Source of the DNA: Coemansia sp. RSA 922
Taxonomy: Eukaryota; Kickxellomycota; Kickxellomycetes; Kickxellales; Kickxellaceae
DNA length: 54,858 bases
Direction of reading: 5' to 3'
Assembly: GCA_027577415.1 (NCBI GenBank)
Contig: JANBQS010000028.1
Coordinates: forward strand, 1-54,858
Below are positions 29,459 to 38,670 of the stretch, one piece after another; position 1 is the stretch's first letter, and each line of letters starts with the position of its first letter. The notes under the pieces are model-generated. The model ran no database searches, had not been told where the DNA came from, and saw only the letters and a program-made list of their open reading frames with translations. Made by a program: the position numbers and the translations under genes.

Positions 29459-29588
29459 ATACCACTCTACTAGAGTGTAGGGTCGATCTTAGAAGCAGAT
29501 TAAAACGTTATCGCTTTTCTTCTTTTCAAGTTTTTTAATTTCAAATTTCAACTATTACTCTTCTTTTTTTCCCCCAATTTTCTTTAAT

Positions 29589-29945
29589 ATGCCGCTTATT
29601 CAACCGCTGGTAACCAAGTCTTCGTCGTCGCTGGCAGACGCTCGCACACGGGCAATTCACTTGTACAGACTATGGCAAAAGAATGTACCACAAATCATGA
29701 TTGACTACCATCTCTGCCTACCGCAATCGGTGGTACGCTCAAAGATTCGCGAGCACTTTGAGAAGAACCGCTATGTATCTGACCCCCGCACTATCGACGT
29801 CCTTTTGTTCAAGGGACGGATTGAATTCGAAGAGACATACAACGTCTGGAAGCAATACAGTCACGTACTACGCTACTTTGACGCCAACGAGCAGGACCCA
29901 CAACCGACAAAGTTCTTTGACAAATTCATCGAGGGACGTGTCTAA
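29589..29945 (+). CDS. NDUFA6: Complex I accessory subunit NDUFA6/LYRM6 (B14), 118 aa
   Basis: The LYR motif is at residues 25-27 within TRAIHLYRLWQKNVP, followed by the Complex1_LYR helix bundle and the conserved C-terminal part (LLFKGRIEFEETYNVWKQ, then HVLRYF). Length matches NDUFA6/nuo-14.8. The subunit sits at the matrix arm of mitochondrial complex I and binds the acyl chain and phosphopantetheine of mitochondrial ACP, whose gene lies 2.7 kb away (32642). The leader before the ATG is T/C-rich. Confidence 0.92.
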   Translation: MPLIQPLVTKSSSSLADARTRAIHLYRLWQKNVPQIMIDYHLCLPQSVVRSKIREHFEKNRYVSDPRTIDVLLFKGRIEFEETYNVWKQYSHVLRYFDANEQDPQPTKFFDKFIEGRV

Positions 29946-30002
29946 ATAGAGGCATTAATTTTTTCTTATTTTATCTTTTTGTTTTTGTGGGGAATATAGT
30001 TA

Positions 30003-32358
30003 TTAGGCGCTTATAGCTTCAGACTCTTGTAGACGTGCTTCGACCTTGCGGATCATGTCTTGTGCAGCATCGGGGATGCGTGTACCTGGACCATATACCG
30101 CAGCACACCCGTGGTCGTAGAGATACTGGTAGTCTTGCTGTGGGATAACGCCGCCGGCAATGACGAGAGTGTCTGTTGCGCCTAGCTTCTTTAGCTCCTC
30201 AACCAACTGCGGCACCAACGTCTTGTGTCCCGCAGCAAGCGAGGACGCTCCCACCACATGCACATCAGCATCGACGGCCTGGCGCGCAGCCTCGGCTGGA
30301 GTCTGGAACAGTGGACCGACGTCAACGTCAAAGCCCAAATCGGCATACCCCGAAGCAACGACCTTGGCACCACGGTCATGGCCATCCTGGCCCATTTTGA
30401 CAATAAGCACGCGAGGACGACGACCCCACTTTTCGGCAAAATCCTCGGTCATCTTAATAGTCTCCGTAATCGGATCTTTTTCGCCAGGCTTGAGCACGAC
30501 CTTGGAGTACTCGGTCTTGTATGTACCGCTGACCAGCTTTACCTCGGGCTTGTACCGGCCAACAACCTTTTCTATCGCATAGGAGATCTCGCCAACTGAG
30601 CAGCGAGCCCGCGCCGCCTTTATCGCCAGCTCAAGAAGGTTGCCTGTGCCCGAGACTGTAGCCTCGGTAATAGCGTCCATGGCTGCCTGGGAGGCCACCT
30701 CGTCGCGAGTACTGCGCAAGCGATCCAAGCGATCGTTCTGCGCCCTTAGTACCTCCTTATTGTCAATTGCCAGCACGTCGACCTTGCCTGTCCCGTCGTT
30801 GCTGTCTTCCTCGGCAACGCGATACTTGTTGACGCCAACAATGGCTATTTGCGACGAATCGATCTGGGCCTGACGCTTGGCAGCGCTCTCTTCAATACGC
30901 ATCTTGGGCATACCCGAAGCAATCGCCTTGGCCATTCCGCCGAGCTCCTCGACCTCGTTGATAATCTCCAAGGCGCTGTTGTATACGTCGTTAGTCAGCG
31001 ACTCCATCATATAGGAGCCAGCCCAGGGATCGGCTACTCGAGGAATATAGGCCTCCTCTTGCAAGATGAGCTGAGTATTACGAGCAATACGTGCACTGAA
31101 TTTGGTCGGCAGTCCTATAGCCTCATCCAAGGCATTCGTGTGCAATGACTGTGTGCCGCCCAGAGTAGCTGCCATGGCCTCGATGGTCGTCCGTACGACG
31201 TTGTTATAGGGGTCTTGTTCGGTTAGAGACCATCCTGACGTCTGCGAGTGCGTGCGAAGCATCATTGACTTTGGGTTTGTCGGATTGAACTTTTCCTTGA
31301 CCAAGTGTGCCCAGAGTCTACGCGCCGCTCGCATTTTGGCAATTTCCATATAAAAGTTCATGCCGATACACCAGAAGAACGACAGCCGAGGCGCAAACTC
31401 ATCCACGGTCATCCCGGCCCTGATACCAGTCCGAATGTACTCGATACCGTCAGCGATAGTAAACGCACACTCCAACACGCTGTTTGCGCCGGCCTCTTGC
31501 ATATGGTATCCCGAGATCGAAATAGAGTTGTACTTTGGCATATGCTTGGACGTGAACGCAAAGATATCGCCAATGATGCGCATGGAGGGCTCTGGTGGGT
31601 AGATAAAAGTATTGCGGACCATGAACTCTTTCAAGATATCGTTTTGAATCGTACCACGCATCTCCTCGTACTTTGTGCCTTGCTCTTCGGCGGCCACAAT
31701 GTACATGGCTAGGATGGGCAGCACGGCGCCGTTCATGGTCATCGATACTGAGACGTCTTTGAGCGAAATACCGTCAAACAAGATCTTCATATCCTCAACA
31801 GAGTCGATGGCTACGCCGGCCATGCCCACGTCGCCGACTACGCGTGGATGGTCAGAGTCGTAGCCGCGGTGTGTGGCCAAGTCAAATGCTACTGAGAGTC
31901 CCTGTTGTCCTGCGGCCAGATTGGCTTTGTAGAATCGGTTGCTCTCTTCGACTGTACTGAACCCAGCGTACTGTCGGATGGTCCATGGGCGGTACGTGTA
32001 CATTGTCGCGTAGGGGCCGCGCGTATACGGGTACACTCCAGGCAGCTCGTTAGCCAGGTCTTTGGTATCTTCGGCCGTGTAAACTGGCTTGACGGGGATG
32101 CCCTACAAAATGCAACTAGCGTGGTTAGTATGACAATATGGATAGTAGGCTGTAGTTACACATTGTTGGATTCCTTACCTCTAGCGTGTTCCAAGTGAGG
32201 ACTGCTTCGGGGTCTTGGCCCTTGCACTCCTTTGCTGCTAGCTTGGCCCACTTGGGATCGAGCTTTGAGTGTGTGCTGCGTATCGTGTTCAGTCGAGCAC
32301 CATGCACGACAGCCGCGGCTGCGCGAAGTGGGAGTCGCCGAGTCAGAGCAGACAGCAT
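30003..32358 (-). CDS. MUT: Mitochondrial methylmalonyl-CoA mutase (B12-dependent), 759 aa, two exons
   Basis: Exon 1 (32358-32179, 60 codons) encodes a mitochondrial presequence rich in Arg, Leu and Ala. An inferred 76-bp intron (32178-32103; donor GTAAGG, branch CTAAC, acceptor TTTGTAG; phase 0) leads to exon 2 (32102-30003). The catalytic barrel is evident from [21 protein letters not shown], followed by the [17 protein letters not shown] block. The C-terminal cobalamin domain has the D-x-H-x-x-G motif GQDGHDRG with the cobalt-ligand His635. A single chain combining both domains is the animal/bacterial MUT/ScpA form. It converts methylmalonyl-CoA to succinyl-CoA in propionate and branched-chain catabolism and needs adenosylcobalamin. 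It is divergent from the ACP gene. Confidence 0.96.
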
Positions 32359-32641
32359 TGAAAAGGGGATATAGGATATTTTAATGGGCGGAGAAAAAAG
32401 ATAAAGAAGTGGGGAGGAGATAAAAGACGGAACGTCTTTAAAACACCAAAAGCTATACTTTCCCACGCGTGTGCCTAAGCCGCCTCTGCCCTAATCCCAA
32501 TCACTGATTAGATCCAGGTAGCGATAAGCAAAGTATGTAGAGCGGGCATTATTTTTTTCTTTTAGCGGATTTGAATTTAGCAATCGAATCTTTTTTGTTT
32601 TTTTGTTCAACTTTTTTTTTATTACTTGAAAATAATCGATA

Positions 32642-33105
32642 ATGTTCCGTCTCGCATCGCTTCGCATTGCCTCTGCTCGCGTTTTGGCCACGCGTCCTAC
32701 CGCTGTTCGTCAGACAGTCATGCCCTCTATTGCCATGCGCTGGTACTCTGCTAGCGGTGGACTGGGTCGTGGTGATATTGAGAGCCGGATCTTCCAAGTT
32801 CTGCAGGACTTTGATAAGGTCAACCAAGACAAGGTAAGAATGTGGAAATTACAACAAAAAAAAAAAACAAACAGTACATTTTATATGTTTTTTATATACT
32901 AATTGTCTGATTTTATTATTGTCTATAGCTCTCGCCGGTGGCCGACTTTTCCAAGGACCTTGGACTCGATAGCCTCGATACCGTTGAGGTCGTTATGGCC
33001 ATTGAGGAGGAGTTTTCGGTCGAAATCCCTGACGATGAGGCTGATAAGATCACTAGCGTAAAGGGCGCTATTGATTATATCCAGGGTCGCGAAGACGCTC
33101 ACTAA
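32642..33105 (+). CDS. ACP1: Mitochondrial acyl carrier protein (NDUFAB1/ACP1), 122 aa, two exons
   Basis: Exon 1 is 32642-32833 (64 codons) and includes a presequence ([18 protein letters not shown]). A 95-bp intron (32834-32928; GTAAGA, TACTAAT, CTATAG; phase 0) separates it from exon 2, 32929-33105. The 4'-phosphopantetheine attachment serine is Ser79 in GLDSLDTVE; the following [14 protein letters not shown] block is typical of ACP. The protein carries acyl chains for mitochondrial fatty acid (lipoate) synthesis and is a structural subunit of complex I bound to LYR proteins. Without splicing, the frame stops soon after the donor. The promoter is shared with the mutase (283 bp between starts). 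Confidence 0.95.
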
Positions 33106-33263
33106 AAAAATATATCGATTTTTTGTTGTCTCTTTTATATACCCCCTTCTAACTCTTGTTTGGTTTATTTTAATCAGTCGGACCAAAGAGGTTTAGGACG
33201 AGGGTATTGTGCAGAAGATAAGGTCTGCTTGAGCACATGACCACTTTAGTAGCGGAGGGGAGG

Positions 33264-33270
33264 TATAAAG
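33264..33270 (+). promoter_or_regulatory. TATA box of the transhydrogenase gene
   Basis: TATAAAG follows a GGAGGGGAGG block and lies about 85 bases upstream of the ATG at 33349. It is one of the few TATA boxes here in front of a metabolic rather than a lineage-specific gene. Confidence 0.5.
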
Positions 33271-33348
33271 GCAGCGGAAGTGTAGTGAAGGAATACTTTG
33301 TCTCCCTCTCTTGTCTTAAGAATACCTTTTCTTTAGCAAATACCTACT

Positions 33349-34764
33349 ATGTCTTCTCGCCCTTCGGCCAAGGCCGTCAGTAACTTGATGCGGATGGTTG
33401 GGTCATCTTGCTCATGTCCAGCTCACTCCAACATCTTCAGCCCCAGCTGCACCACACACCGCCATGCCTCTGCCGCAACCCCGCGTCCCGAGTACGCCTT
33501 TGAAATGGCCACCAGCACCATACGTGTTGGCAAGGGCGCGACCCGTGAAATCGGCATGGACCTAGCGAACCTCAAAGCCAAGCGCGTAATGGTTTTCACT
33601 GACCCCAACATTGCCAAACTACCACCGCTTCAAACCGTCATCGAGTCTATTGAGCGCTCTAAAGTCGGTTACACAGTGTACAAGGACGTGCGTGTAGAGC
33701 CCTCCGACAAGAGCTTCCAGCACGCCATTGATGCTGCACGGCAGTACATGCCCGACGCCTTTGTGGCCGTAGGCGGCGGCTCTACTATCGATACGGCCAA
33801 GGCTGCTAATCTTTATACGGTGTTTGGGGATGCCCATTTACTGGACTTTGTTAACGCGCCACTAGGTAAGGGTAGACCAGTGGACCGCGTGCTACTTCCA
33901 CTTATCGCGGTGCCGACTACAGCGGGAACTGGGTCGGAGTGCACTGGCGCTGCTATCTTTGACTTGAAGGATAAGAAGGCAAAGACTGGTATCGCTGATC
34001 GGGCTCTTAAACCCCTGCTGGGTATTATTGATCCGCTCAATACTCGCACCATGCCAAAGCAAGTCCGCTTGGCATCGGGGTTGGATGTACTGTGCCATGC
34101 TATTGAGTCCTATACTGCGGTTCCCTATTATTTGCGCGGCGAGGCACCAGCCAACCCGCTCTTGCGCCCGGCATACCAGGGATCCAACCCCATTAGCGAT
34201 ATTTGGTCGTCTAAGGCCCTGCAGATGGTGGCCAAAGCTCTACCCCGCTCAATTGCTGATCCCGATGACATTGAGGCGCAAGAGGCAATGACTCTGGCGG
34301 CTGCCTATGCGGGTATCGGGTTTGGCAATGGTGGAGTACATCTCATGCATGGATGTAGCTATGGAATCTCGGGTCTCAACACCTCGTACTACCATCCGGA
34401 CTATGTCTCGGACCACCCTCTGTGCCCGCACGGAATCAGCGTGGCTGTCACTAGCCCTGCCGTGGTAGAGTTTACAGGATCAATGTACCCGGAGCGCCAC
34501 TTGGAGATTGCTCGGATACTTGGGGCTGATACCACTAATGCAAAGTTGGAAGATGCGGGAGCCATTTTGGGCGATGCACTGCGTGGATTCTTGCGCGATC
34601 TGGGTGTCCCTGATGGCATCTCGGCCTTTGGATACACGTCGTCTGATATTGGTGCCTTGGTCGAAAGTATTTTGCCTCAGCACCGCGTTCTCAAACTGTC
34701 GCCCAGGCAAACTGGTGCCGAGCAGCTTGCGTGGATCTTGGAGCGCTCGCTCAAGAACTACTAA
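33349..34764 (+). CDS. ADHFE1: Hydroxyacid-oxoacid transhydrogenase (ADHFE1-type iron alcohol dehydrogenase), 471 aa
   Basis: A basic, Ser-rich mitochondrial presequence covers about residues 1-45. The type III (iron) ADH fold follows: AVGGGSTIDTAKA (nucleotide-binding), PTTAGTGSE, then metal-binding His in SGLDVLCHAIES and in the HPLCPHGISVAV block. The long insertion around YYLRGEAPANPLLRPAYQGSNPISD is diagnostic for HOT/ADHFE1. The enzyme couples oxidation of gamma-hydroxybutyrate to succinic semialdehyde with reduction of 2-oxoglutarate to D-2-hydroxyglutarate in mitochondria. Length is standard. It is part of the mitochondrial run 29.6-34.8 kb. Confidence 0.93.
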   Translation: MSSRPSAKAVSNLMRMVGSSCSCPAHSNIFSPSCTTHRHASAATPRPEYAFEMATSTIRVGKGATREIGMDLANLKAKRVMVFTDPNIAKLPPLQTVIESIERSKVGYTVYKDVRVEPSDKSFQHAIDAARQYMPDAFVAVGGGSTIDTAKAANLYTVFGDAHLLDFVNAPLGKGRPVDRVLLPLIAVPTTAGTGSECTGAAIFDLKDKKAKTGIADRALKPLLGIIDPLNTRTMPKQVRLASGLDVLCHAIESYTAVPYYLRGEAPANPLLRPAYQGSNPISDIWSSKALQMVAKALPRSIADPDDIEAQEAMTLAAAYAGIGFGNGGVHLMHGCSYGISGLNTSYYHPDYVSDHPLCPHGISVAVTSPAVVEFTGSMYPERHLEIARILGADTTNAKLEDAGAILGDALRGFLRDLGVPDGISAFGYTSSDIGALVESILPQHRVLKLSPRQTGAEQLAWILERSLKNY

Positions 34765-34933
34765 ATCGGCAATGGCGTCATCAGCGAGAAGCATGATGAG
34801 CGAGGCCTGATCACAAGACCAACTGCAGTAGTGACTGTTTGAAAGGTATTTCTTTCCCTTTTGGCCCAGCTCCTTCTTCTCCACTTCTTTTTAACTTTTA
34901 TTCATTATTCATTATTTATTTTTTATCCACTCC

Positions 34934-36256
34934 ATGTCGTCACAACGGCTACGGCTACGCGCTACGTCTCCTCAGGGAGGCAACTCATCACCACTTGGTG
35001 CCGGGTTCAACGTTGTCAACACTATGATCGGCTCGGGTATACTTGCATTGCCCTACGCGCTTAAAGAGGCCGGCTTTTACTTTGGCATCGTTGTACTGAT
35101 ACTGGTCGCCTTTCTCACGGTATTTTCTCTAAACACGCTTGTTTACAGCGGGCGAAGAGTCGGCTTATACAAGTACGAGACAGTCTCCGCAGCAGCGCTG
35201 GGCCAGAGCGGCTACTACCTGTTGTCCTTTGCGCTGGCGGTAAACTCGATTGGAAGTTGTATCAGCTACCTGATCATAGTAGGTGATATAGTCACCAGCT
35301 TGGTGCAGACAATTTTTGGCGTCAACTTTTTCACTACTCGCCAGGCCGTCATCGTAGTGGCGGCGGTAGGATTCACGCTGCCGCTGCTGTTCTTCCGCAC
35401 ACTCGAGCCACTGGTCAAGCCCTCGGCATTGTCGGTCTTCTGTCTGCCGGTCATCGTGCTTATTGTCGCTATTCGTGGGCCTACTTATGCGCTGCCAGAG
35501 CCTGCGCCGACGCCCGTGTTTGGCCCTAGTATCTTGCCGGCATTTGGCGTCATTGCTTTTGCATACTCGTGTACGCAGACATGCTTCCAGAACTACCAGA
35601 CATTGCAAACCAGGACGCTTGCAGCCTGGGGCAAGGCTACTTCGTATGCGACGGCTTTGGCGGCAATTATCTACTTGGCGTTTTCTATTGTCAGCTACAA
35701 GTCCTTTGGGGTTGGAACGCAGCCGAATCTGCTAAATAACTTTAGCAACGACGATATATTGGCAAATATTGCGCGTGTGCTATTGGCATTCACACTGACT
35801 CTCACGTATCCGATGCAGTTCTACCCTGTGCGCGACCTACTGGCTGAGTACCTGGGTATGCCGGTGGAATCGCTGACTCGCTCGCAAAAACCAATCTTCC
35901 ATGGCCTTACACTGGCGCTGTTTGCTGGCACCTTGGTTACTGCGTTGGTGGTCGCTGATCTTGGATTTGTCTTTAAACTCATTGGTACTGCGGCCTCTAG
36001 CTTGCTTGTCTTTGGACTCCCAGGCGTAATCTACCTTAGACTTGTCTCGCCATATGTGTGGAGTAAGTGCCCTGCTATTGTCAACGAATCTACTGCGCTA
36101 CTGTTGAGTGACCCGGGACATGCCGATAGCGACGGCGATGCAGACAGAATTCCTGAGCCTTGCACATCTGTCATATCTGGGCTCTTGCTAATTCTGGGGT
36201 TCGGCGTCTTTGTAATTGGTACTTGGACTTCGATTCACGAATTTGTATCCTCATAG
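34934..36256 (+). CDS. Vacuolar amino acid transporter, AVT/SLC38 (AAAP) family, 440 aa
   Basis: A short cytosolic N-terminus precedes about eleven hydrophobic segments. The AAAP signature of TM1 is clear (GAGFNVVNTMIGSGILALPYA region, residues 22-42). Conserved later segments include FAYSCTQTCFQNYQ and LTLTYPMQFYPVRDLL. It resembles the AVT5/6/7 group that exports amino acids from the vacuole and the animal SNAT group. Acidic and neutral substrates cannot be told apart from sequence. The ATG at 34934 is chosen because it follows a T-rich leader and precedes the conserved TM1 by a normal distance. Confidence 0.9.
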   Translation: MSSQRLRLRATSPQGGNSSPLGAGFNVVNTMIGSGILALPYALKEAGFYFGIVVLILVAFLTVFSLNTLVYSGRRVGLYKYETVSAAALGQSGYYLLSFALAVNSIGSCISYLIIVGDIVTSLVQTIFGVNFFTTRQAVIVVAAVGFTLPLLFFRTLEPLVKPSALSVFCLPVIVLIVAIRGPTYALPEPAPTPVFGPSILPAFGVIAFAYSCTQTCFQNYQTLQTRTLAAWGKATSYATALAAIIYLAFSIVSYKSFGVGTQPNLLNNFSNDDILANIARVLLAFTLTLTYPMQFYPVRDLLAEYLGMPVESLTRSQKPIFHGLTLALFAGTLVTALVVADLGFVFKLIGTAASSLLVFGLPGVIYLRLVSPYVWSKCPAIVNESTALLLSDPGHADSDGDADRIPEPCTSVISGLLLILGFGVFVIGTWTSIHEFVSS

Positions 36257-36503
36257 ACTAAATACATAATGATGACGTCATTGTACTGGAGCTCTTGTTG
36301 AGTAAGATGTCTTTGGTAGTGGAGGGCTTCCTGCAACGCTACTTACGACATAACAGGATTTCAAGTTCATATGTTTTATAGATAGGTTTGGGTACAAACC
36401 TTAGTCGCTGGGGGGTACATTCAAGCCACAATCTCGTCCTTTTTTCTTCCTCCTGCATTGATTTATTCTAGAAGGCCAAGTCACAATTTGGGGGGGGGGT
36501 AAG

Positions 36504-36545
36504 GACTGCGGCTCATTTTTTACCTTGTCATGGCGGGTATATAAA
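36504..36545 (+). promoter_or_regulatory. Promoter block of tandem paralogue 1 (GACTGCGGCTC ... TATATAAA)
   Basis: A G run (36491-36499) is followed by GACTGCGGCTC, TCATGGC and the TATA box at 36538-36545, about 115 bases before the ATG. The same order recurs before paralogues 2 and 3, so promoter and gene were duplicated together. Confidence 0.7.
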
Positions 36546-36660
36546 GCTCACTTGTCCCCCACCCCCTCTGGGTTTTCCATTGTCAAACAAAAAAGGTACC
36601 ATCCTAATTCCTCCTTTTATTCCCCTCTTTTTTTTACTCTATCACGATAAACCTAAAACA

Positions 36661-37005
36661 ATGCAAAACGCAACACAGGACGACTGTTATAATCCAGAGA
36701 GGATTGTAATAATGTATGTGGGCGATAGAGGTGCTTGGAGTAGCCTTTATGGCTTTCATCGCTACATGCTTACTAGCCTGAGTGCGCTAATGGCAGATGA
36801 AGACCGTGGTATTTACATATCTAAAGAGATTGTGAGTATTGACAATCTTGCTCGTGTTCAATATGACGACAGTCTAAGGTGGGTTGGGAATATAGCCCAC
36901 AATAAACCTGACATTGCCGAGTGTTGCAAGCTCATTATTGTTGGGAACGCCGTGGACGTGGGTAACATGGCAAATGATATCCGTCATAGGATGAGCAATA
37001 GTTGA
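36661..37005 (+). CDS. Tandem orphan family, paralogue 1, 114 aa
   Basis: The ATG at 36661 follows an A-rich leader and TATA box. The protein has no signal peptide or membrane segment. It shares with the next two genes a layout of a short variable N-terminus ending (N/D)P, a beta-like IVIMYVG, an aromatic strand (YGFHRYM), a helix around SLSALMADE, ISKEI, a LARVQYDDSLRWVGNI block, CCKLIIVGN and a helical tail. It is the most diverged of the three. No database family is recognised. The order beta-beta-helix-beta could be a small beta-grasp-like domain; this is inference. AT-rich codon use contrasts with the housekeeping genes around it. Confidence 0.75.
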   Translation: MQNATQDDCYNPERIVIMYVGDRGAWSSLYGFHRYMLTSLSALMADEDRGIYISKEIVSIDNLARVQYDDSLRWVGNIAHNKPDIAECCKLIIVGNAVDVGNMANDIRHRMSNS

Positions 37006-37350
37006 CCAGACAATAATCGTGTCTAATTCTTAACTTGTAATAAAATGTTTTTTAGTACGCTGGACGTACCACTTTTATTCTCTTTGTTAGCCGAATATTT
37101 TGTATCCTAAGTTTATATTATAAAAGAAGCAGATATGCAGTATATACTCTCTACCTGATAATGGAGAAGTGATACGCCGTCAATCATTGAGCAACATTTG
37201 TGGCTATCGTATGGACCATGATGTCAAGGGAGGCGTCGATGCCCTTCATTACCAGAATAACTAATACTCATTGTTTCTGTACACGCTTATTGTGTTGAAA
37301 GATTTGAAAGTATTTCAAGAATAAATAAAATAGAGATTTTATTTCTTGCT

Positions 37351-37406
37351 GAGGAGTATCTCCAGCCAGCGCGCCTAGGGCGCTGCCTTGCCTTTAAATA
37401 CTCCTC
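37351..37406. other. Nested perfect inverted repeat (hairpin)
   Basis: Outer arms GAGGAGTAT (37351-37359) and ATACTCCTC (37398-37406) enclose a second perfect hairpin, CAGCGC (37367-37372) and GCGCTG (37380-37385) with a 7-base loop. It lies between paralogues 1 and 2. It could be a structured RNA element, the footprint of a small transposon or a protein-binding site. No counterpart is seen before paralogue 3. Confidence 0.5.
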
Positions 37407-37639
37407 GGTCATTCCAACATTTGACTAAAGCTTATTACTACAAGTCCTCTGATGAGAACTATTATTCCGTAGGATCAGGGATCATTGCTTGCACGTGTGT
37501 TAGAGCGCTGTCCTGCCCAATCTCAAAAAGTAGACTTTAATTTTAGGACGCCCAAGCCACAACTTCTTCAACGTTCTTTGGGGCTGTACTGGCTTTTATT
37601 CCTTACGTAGTTTGGGAGTGGGGGAAGGTCGCACCACGT

Positions 37640-37696
37640 TTGGGGAAAGATGGACTGCAGCTCTTTTTTTTTGCCTCCTCATGGCAGGTATATAAA
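37640..37696 (+). promoter_or_regulatory. Promoter block of tandem paralogue 2
   Basis: TTGGGGAAAGATGGACTGCAGCTC, a T run, GCCTCCTCATGGCAGG and TATATAAA (37689-37696) match the block before paralogue 3 nearly base for base. Similarity extends about 110 bases further upstream (CCAAGCCACA.CTTCTTC element near 37551). Confidence 0.75.
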
Positions 37697-37835
37697 GTCC
37701 ACTCAGCGCCAGTCCCTTTCCCATTGATTGAAACAAACTACCATTCAGATTTTTCTTTACCTTACCATTATTTTATTACTACAAGTCTACTCACACAATG
37801 CAGCCGCTATAAGGAAGGATTTTACTAACCCCAAC

Positions 37836-38159
37836 ATGATAGTTGTTATATACTTTGGAGTACTTCTTCCAAGTGGACGCTATTATGCATTTCAACGCGG
37901 CAGTGTTGATAATTTAGACTCGTTGCTAGCCGAAGAACTTTGTCTTTGTATCACTAAAGAGATTGGCACAATTAATGAACTTAGTCGTGCTATGTACGAC
38001 AGTGAATTTAATTGGCTTGGAGAACTAGACGAAATCTCACCTGACATTGTCAAGAGCTGCAAGTATATTCATGTCGGTTCCGATGCAGACATAGATAGGG
38101 CGGGTGACGAGGTTGCTGAACAAATGGTCAAAATTATTCACGCCAATAGTTTTGTCTAA
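37836..38159 (+). CDS. Tandem orphan family, paralogue 2, 107 aa, shifted N-terminus
   Basis: Closest to paralogue 3: shared GRYYAF.RGS..NLD, LSRAMYDS..NWLG.LDE and CKYIHVG blocks. The ATG at 37798, the positional equivalent of the starts of genes 1 and 3, is out of frame and stops after four codons. The first in-frame ATG is at 37836, just at the conserved IVV strand. A small indel has therefore removed the variable N-terminus (about a dozen residues), or the gene is a young pseudogene. The body is otherwise intact to a normal stop and has kept its TATA promoter. Confidence 0.65.
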   Translation: MIVVIYFGVLLPSGRYYAFQRGSVDNLDSLLAEELCLCITKEIGTINELSRAMYDSEFNWLGELDEISPDIVKSCKYIHVGSDADIDRAGDEVAEQMVKIIHANSFV

Positions 38160-38509
38160 TTACTACCATATAATAAATAGTGCTCTGAACCTACCATTTT
38201 TTATCTACAAGATATATAAACTTATACATAAAGAACTCTGTGGCAGCAAGAGGTGGGCAATTATCAATGGCCATGAAGCAATAGAACTGCCTGTCTGTGA
38301 AATAGTGCCAGTTTGACGACATGGCTACAACAAGGCAGTGGAAACAGTGACGGGTCTCTCGAATTGAGTACAAGAATCCGGTTATTTGAGTATCAGTCAT
38401 TTTTGGAAGCAAGCTTTAGTTTTTGGGGTATCCAAGCCACAGCTTCTTCGACCTTCTTTCGGATTGTACTGGTTTTTCTAAAAAAAAAAAAAAAAAAGGT
38501 TGTGTCACA

Positions 38510-38567
38510 TTTGGGGGAAGATGGACTGCGGCTCATTGTTTTTTGCCTCCTCATGGCAGGTATAAAA
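38510..38567 (+). promoter_or_regulatory. Promoter block of tandem paralogue 3
   Basis: TTTGGGGGAAGATGGACTGCGGCTC, a T run, GCCTCCTCATGGCAGG and TATAAAA (38561-38567), about 105 bases before the ATG. A run of 18 A (38480-38497) and the CCAAGCCACAGCTTCTTC element (near 38430) lie upstream, as in paralogue 2 apart from the A run. Confidence 0.75.
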
Positions 38568-38670
38568 GCCCGCTCGGCGCCTGTCTTTTTTCCCATCGTT
38601 TAAAGTAAAGTACCATTCTGATTTTTCATTACTCCATTGTTGTTTCATTACTACACGTGTATTTCCACCA

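Noticed and set aside
29589..34764. Dedicated propionate catabolic cluster
   Set aside because: Only the mutase belongs to that pathway here; no epimerase, carboxylase subunit or cobalamin chaperone gene is present in the window.
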